Below, in pieces: positions 24,416 through 33,027 of a DNA stretch of 64,000 bases (the stretch's first letter is position 1; every line of letters begins with the position of its first letter). The DNA lies in the NCBI RefSeq assembly GCF_013260645.1, contig NZ_CP053921.1, positions 620,001-684,000 on the forward strand. The letters run 5' to 3'. Under the pieces are notes generated by a model. The model worked only from the letters and a program-made list of their open reading frames with translations. It made no database searches and had not been told where the DNA came from. The position numbers were made by a program, and so were the translations under genes. The DNA comes from Erythrobacter mangrovi (GTDB taxonomy: Bacteria > Pseudomonadota > Alphaproteobacteria > Sphingomonadales > Sphingomonadaceae).

Positions 24416-25677
24416 GCGACGCCAATTCGATCAATGGCCGCCCCCTCAAACCCAGCACACTGATGATGGGCCTTGGCTTCGACCCGAAACTTTCCGAAGG
24501 CAGCCTCAAGCCGCCGATCTTCTTCACCAGTACCTTTGCCTTCCCCAGTGCAGCCGACGGCAAGCGCCATTTCGAAGGCATCACCGGCAAGCGTCCGGGC
24601 GGCGCGGAAGGGCTGGTCTATTCGCGCTTCAATGCGCCCAATCAGGAAATCCTCGAAGACCGTCTCGCCATCTGGGATGGGGCCGAAGATGCGCTGAGCT
24701 TCTCCAGCGGCATGACCGCGATCTGCGTGCTGCTGCTGACCTACGCCGCGCAGGGCGACGTGATCGTCCATTCGGGCCCGCTCTATGCCGCAACCGAAGG
24801 CTTCGTCGCCAAGTGGCTGAGCAAGTTCGGCGTGAGCTATGTCGATTTCCCCGCAGGGGCAACGCGCGAGGAGATCGACGCGGTGCTGGCCAAGGCGAAG
24901 GCCAAGGCCAACGAACAGGGCGGCAAGGTCTGCATGATCTACCTTGAAAGCCCCGCCAATCCGACGAATGCACTGGTCGACGTCGAAGCGGTCAAGGCCG
25001 CACGCGATGCCGCGCTGGGCGCCGATTGCCCGATCGCGATCGACAACACCTTCCTCGGCCCACTGTGGCAGCGCCCGCTCGATCAGGGCGCCGACATCGT
25101 GGCCTACTCGCTGACCAAATACGTCGGCGGCCATTCGGATCTCGTCGCGGGCAGCATCGCCGGGGCGAAGAAGTGGATGGATCCGGTCCGCATGCTGCGC
25201 AACACCATGGGCGGCATCTGCGACCCGAATACCGCGTGGATGCTGTGCCGCAGCCTCGAAACCGTCGAGCTGAGAATGCAGCGTGCGGGCGAGAACGCGG
25301 CCAAGGTTTGCGACTATCTCAGCAAGCACCCCAAGGTCGCGGGCCTCGGCTATCTCGGCATGATCACCGATGCGCGGCAGCAGGACATTTACGATCGCCA
25401 CTGTCTTGGCGCGGGTTCGACCTTCTCGTTGCTGCTCAAGGGCGGCGAGGCGGAATGCTTCCGCTTCCTCGACAGCCTCAAGATCGCCAAGCTGGCGGTC
25501 AGCCTTGGCGGCACCGAAACGCTGGCCAGCCACCCGGCCAGCATGACGCACCTCTCGGTTCCCGACGAACGCAAGGCCGCGCTGGGCATCACCGACAACC
25601 TCGTGCGCATCAGCATCGGTATCGAGGACCCCGACGACTTGATCGCCGATTTCGAACAGGCACTGGAGCACGTCTGA
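24412..25677 (+). CDS. cystathionine gamma-synthase-family PLP enzyme
   Basis: This 421-residue enzyme is of the Cys/Met metabolism PLP family. The PLP lysine is Lys236 in SLTKYVGGHSD, the ring-nitrogen aspartate is Asp211 (AIDNTFLGP), and SFSSGMTAI near 97-105 is typical. It has inserts relative to E. coli MetB, and the form resembles methionine gamma-lyase-like or 'cystathionine gamma-synthase family' proteins of sphingomonads. Whether it synthesises cystathionine or homocysteine, or degrades methionine, cannot be decided. It heads a three-gene run with an ATP-grasp gene (4 bases later) and an SDR. The upstream leader suggests post-transcriptional control. Confidence 0.88.
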   Translation: MSDANSINGRPLKPSTLMMGLGFDPKLSEGSLKPPIFFTSTFAFPSAADGKRHFEGITGKRPGGAEGLVYSRFNAPNQEILEDRLAIWDGAEDALSFSSGMTAICVLLLTYAAQGDVIVHSGPLYAATEGFVAKWLSKFGVSYVDFPAGATREEIDAVLAKAKAKANEQGGKVCMIYLESPANPTNALVDVEAVKAARDAALGADCPIAIDNTFLGPLWQRPLDQGADIVAYSLTKYVGGHSDLVAGSIAGAKKWMDPVRMLRNTMGGICDPNTAWMLCRSLETVELRMQRAGENAAKVCDYLSKHPKVAGLGYLGMITDARQQDIYDRHCLGAGSTFSLLLKGGEAECFRFLDSLKIAKLAVSLGGTETLASHPASMTHLSVPDERKAALGITDNLVRISIGIEDPDDLIADFEQALEHV

Positions 25678-25681
25678 GCGC

Positions 25682-26566
25682 ATGACCCGCATCGGCTTCC
25701 TGGCCTGCGCCGAGACCTTGCCCGGCGCAGGCGTGCGGCGCGGCGACGCGTACGAGCATGATATCGAGGTGGCGGCGCTGCGCCCGGCCTTTGCCGAGGC
25801 CGGGCTCGAGCTGCTCGAGATCGACTGGCGTTCGCCGCTGGCCGATTTCGACGGGATGGCGCTGGTGCTGCTGGGCACCGCTTGGGACTATCAGGATCAC
25901 CCGGCAGAGTTCCTCACCCGGCTCGACGAGCTCGTGGCGCGCGGCATCGCGGTGCAAAGTCCGCCCGATGTGGTGCGCTGGAATGTCGACAAGCGCTACC
26001 TGCAGGATCTTTCCTCGCGCGGTGCGGTGACTGTGCCGACCCTGTGGCTCGACGATGTCGACCGTGAAGGCGTGCTCGCCGCGATGGAGCATTTCGGCAC
26101 CGACCGCGTGGTGGTGAAGCGTCAGGTGGGTGCGGGCGCGCTTGGCCAGTTCAGCTTCACGCGCAACAACCTGCCCGACAATGGCTGGCGCATGGGCAAG
26201 CCGTGCATGGTCCAGCCCTTCCTCGCCAGTGTGCCGGAGGAAGGCGAGTATACCTTCGTCTTCATCGACGGCGCGTTCAGCCACGGCGTGCTCAAGCGAC
26301 CGGCGGCAGGTGAGTACAGGATCCAGTCGCTCTATGGGGGGAGCGAGCATGACTTCGCCCCCTCGCCCGTCGACCTGGCGACCGCCGAGGCGGTGGTGGC
26401 CGCGCTGCCCTTTGCCGCGCCGCTCTATTGCCGGATCGACATGGCGCGGCTGCCGTCGGGTGAGCTCGCAGTCATGGAAGCCGAGATGATCGAGCCCTAT
26501 CTCTATCCCGAACAAGGCCCGCATTTGGGCGAAACTCTGGCGAAGGCTATCCTCGCCCGACTCTGA
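25682..26566 (+). CDS. ATP-grasp protein, glutathione synthetase-like
   Basis: This 294-residue protein fits the ATP-grasp fold, with an N-terminal substrate-binding part (1-105) followed by the ATP-binding lobes. VVKRQVGAGALGQF near 143-156 looks like the glycine-rich ATP loop. The late acidic residues in YCRIDMARL and VMEAEMIEPYLYPE (about 257-280) fit the Mg2+-binding site. FVFIDGAFSHGVLKRP in the middle is typical of the glutathione synthetase/RimK branch. It would ligate a carboxylate to an amine or thiol compound with ATP; the substrate is unknown. It lies 4 bases after the transsulfuration enzyme, so a sulfur-containing substrate is a reasonable guess. Confidence 0.75.
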   Translation: MTRIGFLACAETLPGAGVRRGDAYEHDIEVAALRPAFAEAGLELLEIDWRSPLADFDGMALVLLGTAWDYQDHPAEFLTRLDELVARGIAVQSPPDVVRWNVDKRYLQDLSSRGAVTVPTLWLDDVDREGVLAAMEHFGTDRVVVKRQVGAGALGQFSFTRNNLPDNGWRMGKPCMVQPFLASVPEEGEYTFVFIDGAFSHGVLKRPAAGEYRIQSLYGGSEHDFAPSPVDLATAEAVVAALPFAAPLYCRIDMARLPSGELAVMEAEMIEPYLYPEQGPHLGETLAKAILARL

Positions 26567-26579
26567 AAGGGAGAGCGGA

Positions 26580-27365
26580 ATGGCGGACAAGGTTTTCCTC
26601 GTGATCGGCGCGGGTGCGGGGATCGGCGGTCACGCCGCCAAGCGCTTTGCCGCCGGGGGCTACCATGCGGTGTTGGCCCGACGCTCTGACGAAGAGGGGC
26701 TGCAAAGGCTGGTCGATGCGATCACCGATGCGGGCGGCAAGGCAAGCGGCAGGCTGATCGACGCCTCGCTGCCCGACACGATCGAGGACCTCGTCGAGGA
26801 CGTCGAGCGAGGGATCGGCCCGATCGAGGGGGCGCTGTTCAATCTCGGCGCACAGATCGGCAATCGCCCTCTGGCAGAAACCACGCCTCGGATGTTCGAG
26901 CTGGGCTGGCGGCTCGCGACTTTCGCGCCCTATCGGCTCGCCCGTGCGCTGTTGCCGCGCATGGCCGAACGCGGGCGCGGGGCTTTCCTCGTGACCTCCG
27001 CCACCGCCGCGATGCGGGGCAATGCGGGCCAGGCCAGCCATGCCGCGGCGATGGGCGGGCGGCGGATGCTGTGCCAGAGCCTCAATGCGGAGTTCGCGCC
27101 GCAAGGCGTGCATGTCGCGCATGTGCTGATCGACGCCGCGGTCGACGCGCCCGACACCTTGGGCAAGATGGTCGGCGATCGCTGGGAAGCCTTCAAGGAC
27201 CAGATGGGCGAAGACGGGCTGGTCGATCCTGCGGCAGTGGCTGAAACCTACTGGCACATCGCCCACCAGCCGCGCAGCGCCTGGACTTTCGAGACCGATA
27301 TCCGCCCCTATCGCGACGCGCCGTGGTGGAACGACAATCCCACCACGGCCATCGAGAAAACCTGA
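26580..27365 (+). CDS. SDR-family protein with a degenerate active site
   Basis: This 261-residue short-chain dehydrogenase fold has a clear cofactor motif GAGAGIG (10-16) and Ser140 (VTSATAAM). Where the catalytic Tyr-x-x-x-Lys should be, it reads HAAAM (His154, Met158), so both Tyr and Lys are lost. NNAG is also changed, to NLGA. A normal SDR reaction therefore looks unlikely, and a binding or altered role is more probable. AGGGAGAG precedes the ATG, 13 bases after the ATP-grasp stop, so it belongs to that operon. The C-terminus (WWNDNPTT) resembles a subgroup of SDRs of unknown function. Confidence 0.8.
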   Translation: MADKVFLVIGAGAGIGGHAAKRFAAGGYHAVLARRSDEEGLQRLVDAITDAGGKASGRLIDASLPDTIEDLVEDVERGIGPIEGALFNLGAQIGNRPLAETTPRMFELGWRLATFAPYRLARALLPRMAERGRGAFLVTSATAAMRGNAGQASHAAAMGGRRMLCQSLNAEFAPQGVHVAHVLIDAAVDAPDTLGKMVGDRWEAFKDQMGEDGLVDPAAVAETYWHIAHQPRSAWTFETDIRPYRDAPWWNDNPTTAIEKT

Positions 27366-27371
27366 CCAGCG

Positions 27372-28709
27372 TCAGGCGGCGGCGAGCTCTGGCGCCCGCG
27401 GCGGGGCACCTCCGCCGATCCGCATCGGCTGTCGCTGCCAATAGGTGAGCGAGCGCCACAGCCATTCGAGCGGCCCGAAGCGGAACGAGCGCAGCCACAG
27501 GACCGAAATGAACATCTCGACCACTGCGATGGTCAGCACGACCAGGTAGAGCTGCGAGCGCGTCAACTCACCATAGAGGCCGAAGCCGAAGCCGTAGAAC
27601 AGCATGGTGCAGATCAGCGTCTGGCCGATGTAGTTGGTCAGCGCCATTTGCCCCGCGGCGGCAAAACCGCGCTGCAACCAGCGCAGCCAGCCGAGCTTCA
27701 CCACCAGCAGGACCAGCCCGATATGGCCGACGACCATTGCGAGCCGGCTGATCTGGTAGGTGCGGTTGGCCTCCTCCGCCACCAGCGTCGAATACTGCCC
27801 GCTTTGGAGTATGCCGAGTTCGTAGAGCCCCAGTGGTATGCCGATTGCATAGCCCACGACCAGCATCAGCGCATAGCTGCGGGCAGGCAGGCTGGCGGAC
27901 AACACGCCCAGCTTGAGCAGGGCCATGCCGATCAGCATGAATGGCATCATGTCGAAGAACAGCCAGTATGGCAGGCCGGTCCACTGGAAGTCATAGCTGA
28001 AATCGAACTGCGACCGCACCGCATTGAGGTAGCTGCCCGAATGCCAGCCCTCCATCATCACGGTCGTGTCTTCATTGGGTAGTTGGTGGGCGGCAAGCTC
28101 GTCGCGATGCGCGATTGCGGCATGCTGCTCGTCGGTCAGTTCGGTCCCCGCGGCCTGCGTCGCCTCTGCCGTGGCTGCAGCGGCATAGGCGTCGCGCACG
28201 TCTTCGTATTTGTTGTTGTTCATGATGCCCGCAACCAGCAAGGCGGCAACGCCGATCGCCAATTGGTAGCGAGGAATCATGTTCCGGAACGAGAACAGCA
28301 CAAAGCCGCACAGCGAATAGGCAAACAGGATCTCGCCGGTCCACAGGAGCAGGGCCCAGTGGATGACACCGAACAGCATCAGCCATGACATGCGCCGCAA
28401 ATGCACATCCGCCGCGCTCAGTCCGCCGACTGACTTCTCAAGTCGCCCCGCCATCAGCACGATGCCGGCACCGAAGAGCATGGAGAAGATGCCGCGCATG
28501 GTTCCCTCGAACCCGACGTTCATGATCTCGAACAGCTTGAGGTCGAGCCCGGTCGAGCCGCCCGCCGCGTAGGGGTTTCCATAGGCCTGCCACAGCAGGC
28601 CGAAGGCGGAGATATTCATCAGCAGGATGCCGAACACGGCAATCCCGCGCAGGGTATCGAGTGAATCGATGCGATCGCCCTTCGCAACAGGTGCGGCAAT
28701 CTCTGGCAT
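27372..28709 (-). CDS. DUF418-domain membrane protein
   Basis: This 445-residue protein has about ten hydrophobic segments. It opens with RIDSLDTLRGIAVFGILLMNI, the classic start of the DUF418/YeiB family, and the C-terminal DUF418 block includes AAGQMALTNYIGQTLI and GPLEWLWRSLTY. The family is related to acyltransferase-3-like membrane proteins and is suspected in transport or modification of cell-surface compounds; the function is not established. A periplasmic or cytoplasmic loop rich in Ala/Glu (about residues 165-215) interrupts the helices. GGAGGAG precedes the start. Confidence 0.88.
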   Translation of the reverse strand: MPEIAAPVAKGDRIDSLDTLRGIAVFGILLMNISAFGLLWQAYGNPYAAGGSTGLDLKLFEIMNVGFEGTMRGIFSMLFGAGIVLMAGRLEKSVGGLSAADVHLRRMSWLMLFGVIHWALLLWTGEILFAYSLCGFVLFSFRNMIPRYQLAIGVAALLVAGIMNNNKYEDVRDAYAAAATAEATQAAGTELTDEQHAAIAHRDELAAHQLPNEDTTVMMEGWHSGSYLNAVRSQFDFSYDFQWTGLPYWLFFDMMPFMLIGMALLKLGVLSASLPARSYALMLVVGYAIGIPLGLYELGILQSGQYSTLVAEEANRTYQISRLAMVVGHIGLVLLVVKLGWLRWLQRGFAAAGQMALTNYIGQTLICTMLFYGFGFGLYGELTRSQLYLVVLTIAVVEMFISVLWLRSFRFGPLEWLWRSLTYWQRQPMRIGGGAPPRAPELAAA

Positions 28710-28835
28710 AGGGAGTCTCCTCCCCGAGGCTGGCTCAGGCCGCGACCCTCTGCCCAGCGGCTCCGCCCCCGGTTCCCCGAAGCCGCGCGAGGAAGCTACG
28801 TCAAAATTGAAAGCTGAGCAATTCGCTCTTGCCCC

Positions 28836-29369
28836 TCAGCCCCTCCACTCGCGCCGGTCTTCCGCCGCCTTGAGCACTTCATAGGCCAGCTGGAGCTTCT
28901 GGAACTCGGTTGCAGCCGCCGCATCGCCCGGCTTGACGTCGGGGTGAACCAATTTGGCTTTCTCCCGCCAAGCCTTCTTGATCGCGGGGAAATCCGCATC
29001 CGCTTCGAGTTCGAGCAGGTCGAGCGCGCGCATTTCGTCCTGGCTGCGCGAACCGTCACCGCTGCCGCCCCAGCCATAGTGCTGCGCTTCGGCATAGCCA
29101 GCATTTTCGCTGCGTTCGGCCTTGGCGCGTTCTTCGCGCTCAGCCTTGTCGAGTCCTTCGAAGTAGTCCCACTTCGAATTGTATTCGGCTGCATGCTTCT
29201 GGCAGAAATACCAGCGGTCACGGCTGTTGGGCGCCTTGGGCGCAGGGCAATCGCCCTTCTGGTCACAGCCGTGGCGGTCGCAGATACGGACCTGCGTCGC
29301 CTCACGCGACGAGCCATAGCCGCGCCAGCGGGGAAAGCCCCAGTCCATTGATCGGCTAGGCTTGGGCAT
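28836..29369 (-). CDS. J-domain protein with an N-terminal cysteine-rich segment
   Basis: In this protein of about 177 residues the J domain is C-terminal. It contains LVHPDVKPGD with the HPD motif that activates DnaK ATPase. The N-terminal half contains four cysteines plus histidines (ICDRHGCDQKGDC and YFCQKHAAEYN), probably a zinc-binding unit. This layout differs from DnaJ, where J is first, and occurs in small alphaproteobacterial J proteins. I prefer ATG 29369 (MPKPSRSMDWGF); a GTG at 29396 would add nine residues. It is divergent from a small secreted peptide gene. Confidence 0.78.
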   Translation of the reverse strand: MPKPSRSMDWGFPRWRGYGSSREATQVRICDRHGCDQKGDCPAPKAPNSRDRWYFCQKHAAEYNSKWDYFEGLDKAEREERAKAERSENAGYAEAQHYGWGGSGDGSRSQDEMRALDLLELEADADFPAIKKAWREKAKLVHPDVKPGDAAAATEFQKLQLAYEVLKAAEDRREWRG

Positions 29370-29463
29370 GAATCGCCCATGTCGTTCGTCGGTCACGCAT
29401 AGCGGTCAATCTAGGGATGCTGGCAATTCGCGCAAGGATGAGGAATAAGTTTCAATATGAAAT

Positions 29464-29492
29464 GTTGCAATGCAACGAACTGTTCATATATA
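29464..29492 (+). promoter_or_regulatory. promoter with overlapping palindrome before the 49-residue peptide gene
   Basis: TTGCAA (29465-29470) and TATATA (29487-29492) are spaced 16 bases apart, a reasonable -35/-10 pair. The -35 element lies inside the perfect palindrome GTTGCA-A-TGCAAC (29464-29476), an operator-like site where a dimeric regulator could block or help RNA polymerase. The region is much more AT-rich than its surroundings. It could also serve the divergent J-domain gene. Confidence 0.5.
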
Positions 29493-29524
29493 GACGCTAT
29501 CAAGCCCCTTTCGAGAGACTGGAC

Positions 29525-29674
29525 ATGAGCAAGCAACTGACCCTTTCCGCGACGATCTCGGTGATCGCAGCAGCGCTGTTTGCGCTGTCCGCGACCGTTG
29601 GTACCGCGCAGGCGGACGCGTCGCATGCCCTGACCGGCAAGGCGCCCCTTACCGCGTTCTCCATCGACCGCTGA
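29525..29674 (+). CDS. small secreted peptide (49 residues), function unknown
   Basis: A short gene with its own promoter-like sequence, a GAGAG ribosome site and a terminator 28 bases after its stop. The protein starts MSKQLTLSATISVIAAALFA, a clear signal peptide probably cut at AQA (about residue 30). That leaves a mature peptide of only about 19 residues (DASHALTG...FSIDR). I do not recognise the family. Signals at both ends and the clean signal peptide argue that it is real. It could be a secreted signal, a small envelope factor, or the remnant of a longer secreted protein. Confidence 0.6.
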   Translation: MSKQLTLSATISVIAAALFALSATVGTAQADASHALTGKAPLTAFSIDR

Positions 29675-29702
29675 TCAAACCCTCCCCGACAGCGGTCGAA
29701 TG

Positions 29703-29733
29703 AAGGGCTCCCACGTGACGGGAGCCCTTCTTC
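29703..29733. terminator. bidirectional-looking terminator between the small peptide gene and pal
   Basis: A perfect 10-bp stem (AAGGGCTCCC / GGGAGCCCTT) has a 7-base loop and is followed by CTTCTTT on the plus strand. It lies between the peptide gene stop and the pal stop, so it can end transcription from the left. On the minus strand it lies just after the pal stop and could also end the tol-pal operon, though the U-tract there is poor. Confidence 0.85.
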
Positions 29734-29742
29734 TTTCCGCGA

Positions 29743-30255
29743 TCAGTTGAGTACGATTGTGGCCGCGCGGCGGTTCTGCGCCCAGGCCGCTTCGTTCGAA
29801 CCCAGCGCCACCGGGCGTTCCTTGCCGTAGCTTACCGTACGGATACGGTTTGCCGGAATACCGATCGAAACAAGGTAGTTCTTCGCCGCATTGGCGCGGC
29901 GTTCGCCCAGCGCGAGGTTGTATTCGCGCGTGCCGCGTTCGTCGGCATGGCCTTCGATGGTGAAGTTGAGGTTCGGGTACTGGCTGAAGTACTGCGCCTG
30001 TACCTGCAGCTTGGCCGAATCCTCGGCGTCGATGTTGTAGCGATCGGTGTCGAAATAGACGACCGTATTGGCCACACCGACAGCACTGGAAAAATGCTGC
30101 TGTGTTCCGACGCCCGGACCCGACGGTGCCGGAGTGGGCGCCGGGGCCGTGGTTTCAACCGGCGGCGGCGGCAGTTCTTCCGGTGCCTTCTTCGAACACG
30201 CCGCAAGGGCGATGGTGGAAGCGAGCATCAAGCTTGTTGCAATGCGGGTATTCAT
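29743..30255 (-). CDS. pal: peptidoglycan-associated lipoprotein Pal
   Basis: This 170-residue outer-membrane lipoprotein has a signal peptide ending in the lipobox LAAC (Cys20) and a Pro-rich linker. Its OmpA-like peptidoglycan-binding domain has VYFDTDRYNI, the diaminopimelate-binding EGHADERGTREYN, and LGERRANAAKNYLV. It ties the outer membrane to peptidoglycan and, with Tol, drives envelope constriction at division. AAGGGGA precedes the ATG. It is the last gene of the tol operon, and no cpoB/ybgF follows before the terminator. Confidence 0.95.
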   Translation of the reverse strand: MNTRIATSLMLASTIALAACSKKAPEELPPPPVETTAPAPTPAPSGPGVGTQQHFSSAVGVANTVVYFDTDRYNIDAEDSAKLQVQAQYFSQYPNLNFTIEGHADERGTREYNLALGERRANAAKNYLVSIGIPANRIRTVSYGKERPVALGSNEAAWAQNRRAATIVLN

Positions 30256-30346
30256 AGCGGCTGTCCCCTTTTTCAAACAGCGTTGAGAGTTCGGTTTGCC
30301 CCCGAATGCACCCCCAATTGGTCCCTTCACTTCCATATCAATGCAA

Positions 30347-31741
30347 TCACGGCAGGATCGGTCCCCAGGCCGGGTCCGATGCGTCGACCGGTGTCGGCAG
30401 GCGGCGCTCGTTCTCGCCGGTCAAATCGACCTGCCACAACGAGGTCTTACCGCTGTTCCGTTCGGTGCGGAAGAACTGGATGATGCGGCCGTTGGGCGCC
30501 CAGGTGGGTGCCTCGTCCTGCCAGCCATTGGTCAGGGCGCGCACGCCGGCGCCTGACGGGCTCATGACCGCGATATTGAAGTCGCCGGCGATGCGCGTGA
30601 AGGCGATCTGGTCGCCGCGCGGGCTCCATTCGGGCGTGGCGCAGCGCCCGCCCGAGAAGCTGATGCGCCGCTGGTTCGATCCGTCGGCATTCATGACATA
30701 GCATTGCTGGCTGCCCGAGCGGTCGCTTTCGAAGACGATCCGGCTGCCATCGGGCGAATAGGATCCGCCAATATCGATGCCCGGCGTGTCGGTGAGCCGG
30801 CGCGGTTCGCCCCCGGTCGAAGGAACCCGGTAGATGTCGGTATTGCCGTTCACCGCCATCGAATAGAGGATCCACCGACCATCGGGGCTCCAGCGCGGGG
30901 CAAAGGTCGGGTTGGCGCTCTGCGTCACCAGCGTCTGGCGACCGGTTCCGATATCGTAGACGTAGATGCGCGGATTACCGTCGACATAGCTGAGGTAGGA
31001 CAGCTTCTTGTAATCGGGCGAATAGCGCGGGGTCAGCGCGGTCGAACGGCCGGTGGTGATGAAGCGATGGTTGGCCCCGTCGCTGTCCATGATCGCCAGC
31101 CGCTTGGTCCGGTTATCCTTCGGCCCGGTCTCGGCGATGTAGGCGATACGGCTGTCGAAGAAGGGACTTTCCCCCGACAGGCGCGAATAGACCAGGTCGG
31201 CACATTTATGCGCCGCACGGCGCCAGTCGGCGGGTTGGACGATCCAGCCTTCGCGCACGAGCTGGCTCTGCAACTGCATGTCGTAGAGATAGCAGCCGAC
31301 CGTCAGCCGACCGTCGGCGCGCGCCCGGACATAGCCGTGGACGAGCATCTCTGCCCCGCGGTTCGTCCAGGTCGCAAAGCTGGGCGCGGTTATCTCCGCA
31401 AAGCGCGGCTGAGGGAGCGCATCGGGTCCCGTCGGCTTGAACAACCCATTGTTGCGCAGGTCGTTATGGACCACCCGCGCGAGTTCCCTGCCCAGCGCAG
31501 CGGTGCCGTTCGAATTGGCAGGGGTGGCAACGTCGGCATCGGTGGCGAAGCTGGGAATGGCGATGCCCAGATCCCGCCACGCCGTTTCGTCGGTGACGGT
31601 GAAGGACAGGCCCTCTTCAGCTTGCCCTTCCTCGATCGTCTCGACGTCACCACCTTCCTCGACCGGCTGGCCAAGGTCCTGATCTTGCGCTGCCAGCGGC
31701 ATCGCGACGACAAGAGTGAGGGCGAAGGCAAGTTTGTTCAT
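30347..31741 (-). CDS. tolB: Tol-Pal system protein TolB
   Basis: This 464-residue periplasmic protein has a signal peptide to about residue 19 (AMPLAAQ). An N-terminal mixed alpha/beta domain (to about 190) is followed by a six-blade beta-propeller with WD40-like PD40 repeats (YSPDYKKLSYLS, WSPDGRWILY, YSPDGSRIVFESD, WSPRGDQIAFT). TolB binds Pal and, through its N-terminus, TolA. An acidic insert (GDVETIEEGQAEE) directly after the signal peptide is longer than in E. coli and could change the TolA-box position. It overlaps the tolA stop by four bases. Confidence 0.95.
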   Translation of the reverse strand: MNKLAFALTLVVAMPLAAQDQDLGQPVEEGGDVETIEEGQAEEGLSFTVTDETAWRDLGIAIPSFATDADVATPANSNGTAALGRELARVVHNDLRNNGLFKPTGPDALPQPRFAEITAPSFATWTNRGAEMLVHGYVRARADGRLTVGCYLYDMQLQSQLVREGWIVQPADWRRAAHKCADLVYSRLSGESPFFDSRIAYIAETGPKDNRTKRLAIMDSDGANHRFITTGRSTALTPRYSPDYKKLSYLSYVDGNPRIYVYDIGTGRQTLVTQSANPTFAPRWSPDGRWILYSMAVNGNTDIYRVPSTGGEPRRLTDTPGIDIGGSYSPDGSRIVFESDRSGSQQCYVMNADGSNQRRISFSGGRCATPEWSPRGDQIAFTRIAGDFNIAVMSPSGAGVRALTNGWQDEAPTWAPNGRIIQFFRTERNSGKTSLWQVDLTGENERRLPTPVDASDPAWGPILP

Positions 31742-32547
31742 CGTGACAGGTTCCTATCGAAACGGGCGCCCCGGATCGACTTCCAGGCATTGTAGTACTC
31801 GGGCGGCAATTTGAACGGAGCCGCCAGCTGGACGGCCCGAATGGCACGTTCTGCATGGAGCGACTGCTGCGGCCGGTTTGAATCGGTGACCCCGCTTTGC
31901 GCTCGAATACGTGGCGCCCCACGCAGGCTGCCGTCTTCATTAAGATCGAAATCGAGTTCGGTCACCAGCATTTCCGCATCGACGCCCTGGGGTGCCGACC
32001 AGTGCGGCCGGATCTGGCGGATCAGGGCCTGGACCACCGACGCCTTGGCACTCGGCCCGATCTGCGACGCGGGGATCCGCGTTTCAGTGGTGGTCGAACT
32101 GCTGCCCGACCCTTCGAGGAAATTGTCGCTCAAGCGCGAACCGCCGCTCCTCTGCGAACTGCTTTGCGCAGCCTGCGTACGCGACGGATCGGGGCGACGA
32201 CGCTCGCGGCTATCCGGCCTTGCGGTGGGTGCGGGTACAGGCGGCCTGACGCTCGGTGTGGGCGGTTGGGCGACGCGCTGCTCGGTCTGCGGGATGGCCG
32301 GTGCCGGGACGGGGGCATCGGACAGCGTCGGCGCAGTCGCGGCGCGACTTTCAGGCACCGGATCGGGTGCGGTCGCCTCAAGCCCGACGTCTTCGGCAAG
32401 GCTCACCGTCATCCGTTGCGGCTCGGCTATCGCCTCGCGATTGGCCGGTTGAAGCAACAGCACCCCCACCAGCGCCACATGCAGGACCGCCGCGACGGCA
32501 AGTCCGATGCGTTCCTCGTGGCGTAGTGTCTGGGCAGCCATGGCCAT
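31738..32547 (-). CDS. tolA: TolA-like cell envelope protein
   Basis: This 269-residue protein has one membrane anchor at about 14-33 (LAVAAVLHVALVGVLLL), a Pro/Ala/Arg-rich spacer (60-150) and a C-terminal TonB/TolA-type domain (about 165-269) with LIRQIRPHWSAPQG. E. coli TolA is 421 residues with a long helical stalk. Here the stalk is short and proline-rich, as in many alphaproteobacteria. It links TolQR energy to TolB-Pal. Position between tolR and tolB supports the call; on sequence alone 'energy transducer TonB' would be an equal label. Confidence 0.87.
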   Translation of the reverse strand: MAMAAQTLRHEERIGLAVAAVLHVALVGVLLLQPANREAIAEPQRMTVSLAEDVGLEATAPDPVPESRAATAPTLSDAPVPAPAIPQTEQRVAQPPTPSVRPPVPAPTARPDSRERRRPDPSRTQAAQSSSQRSGGSRLSDNFLEGSGSSSTTTETRIPASQIGPSAKASVVQALIRQIRPHWSAPQGVDAEMLVTELDFDLNEDGSLRGAPRIRAQSGVTDSNRPQQSLHAERAIRAVQLAAPFKLPPEYYNAWKSIRGARFDRNLSR

Positions 32548-32550
32548 CGG

Positions 32551-33027
<477 letters not shown>

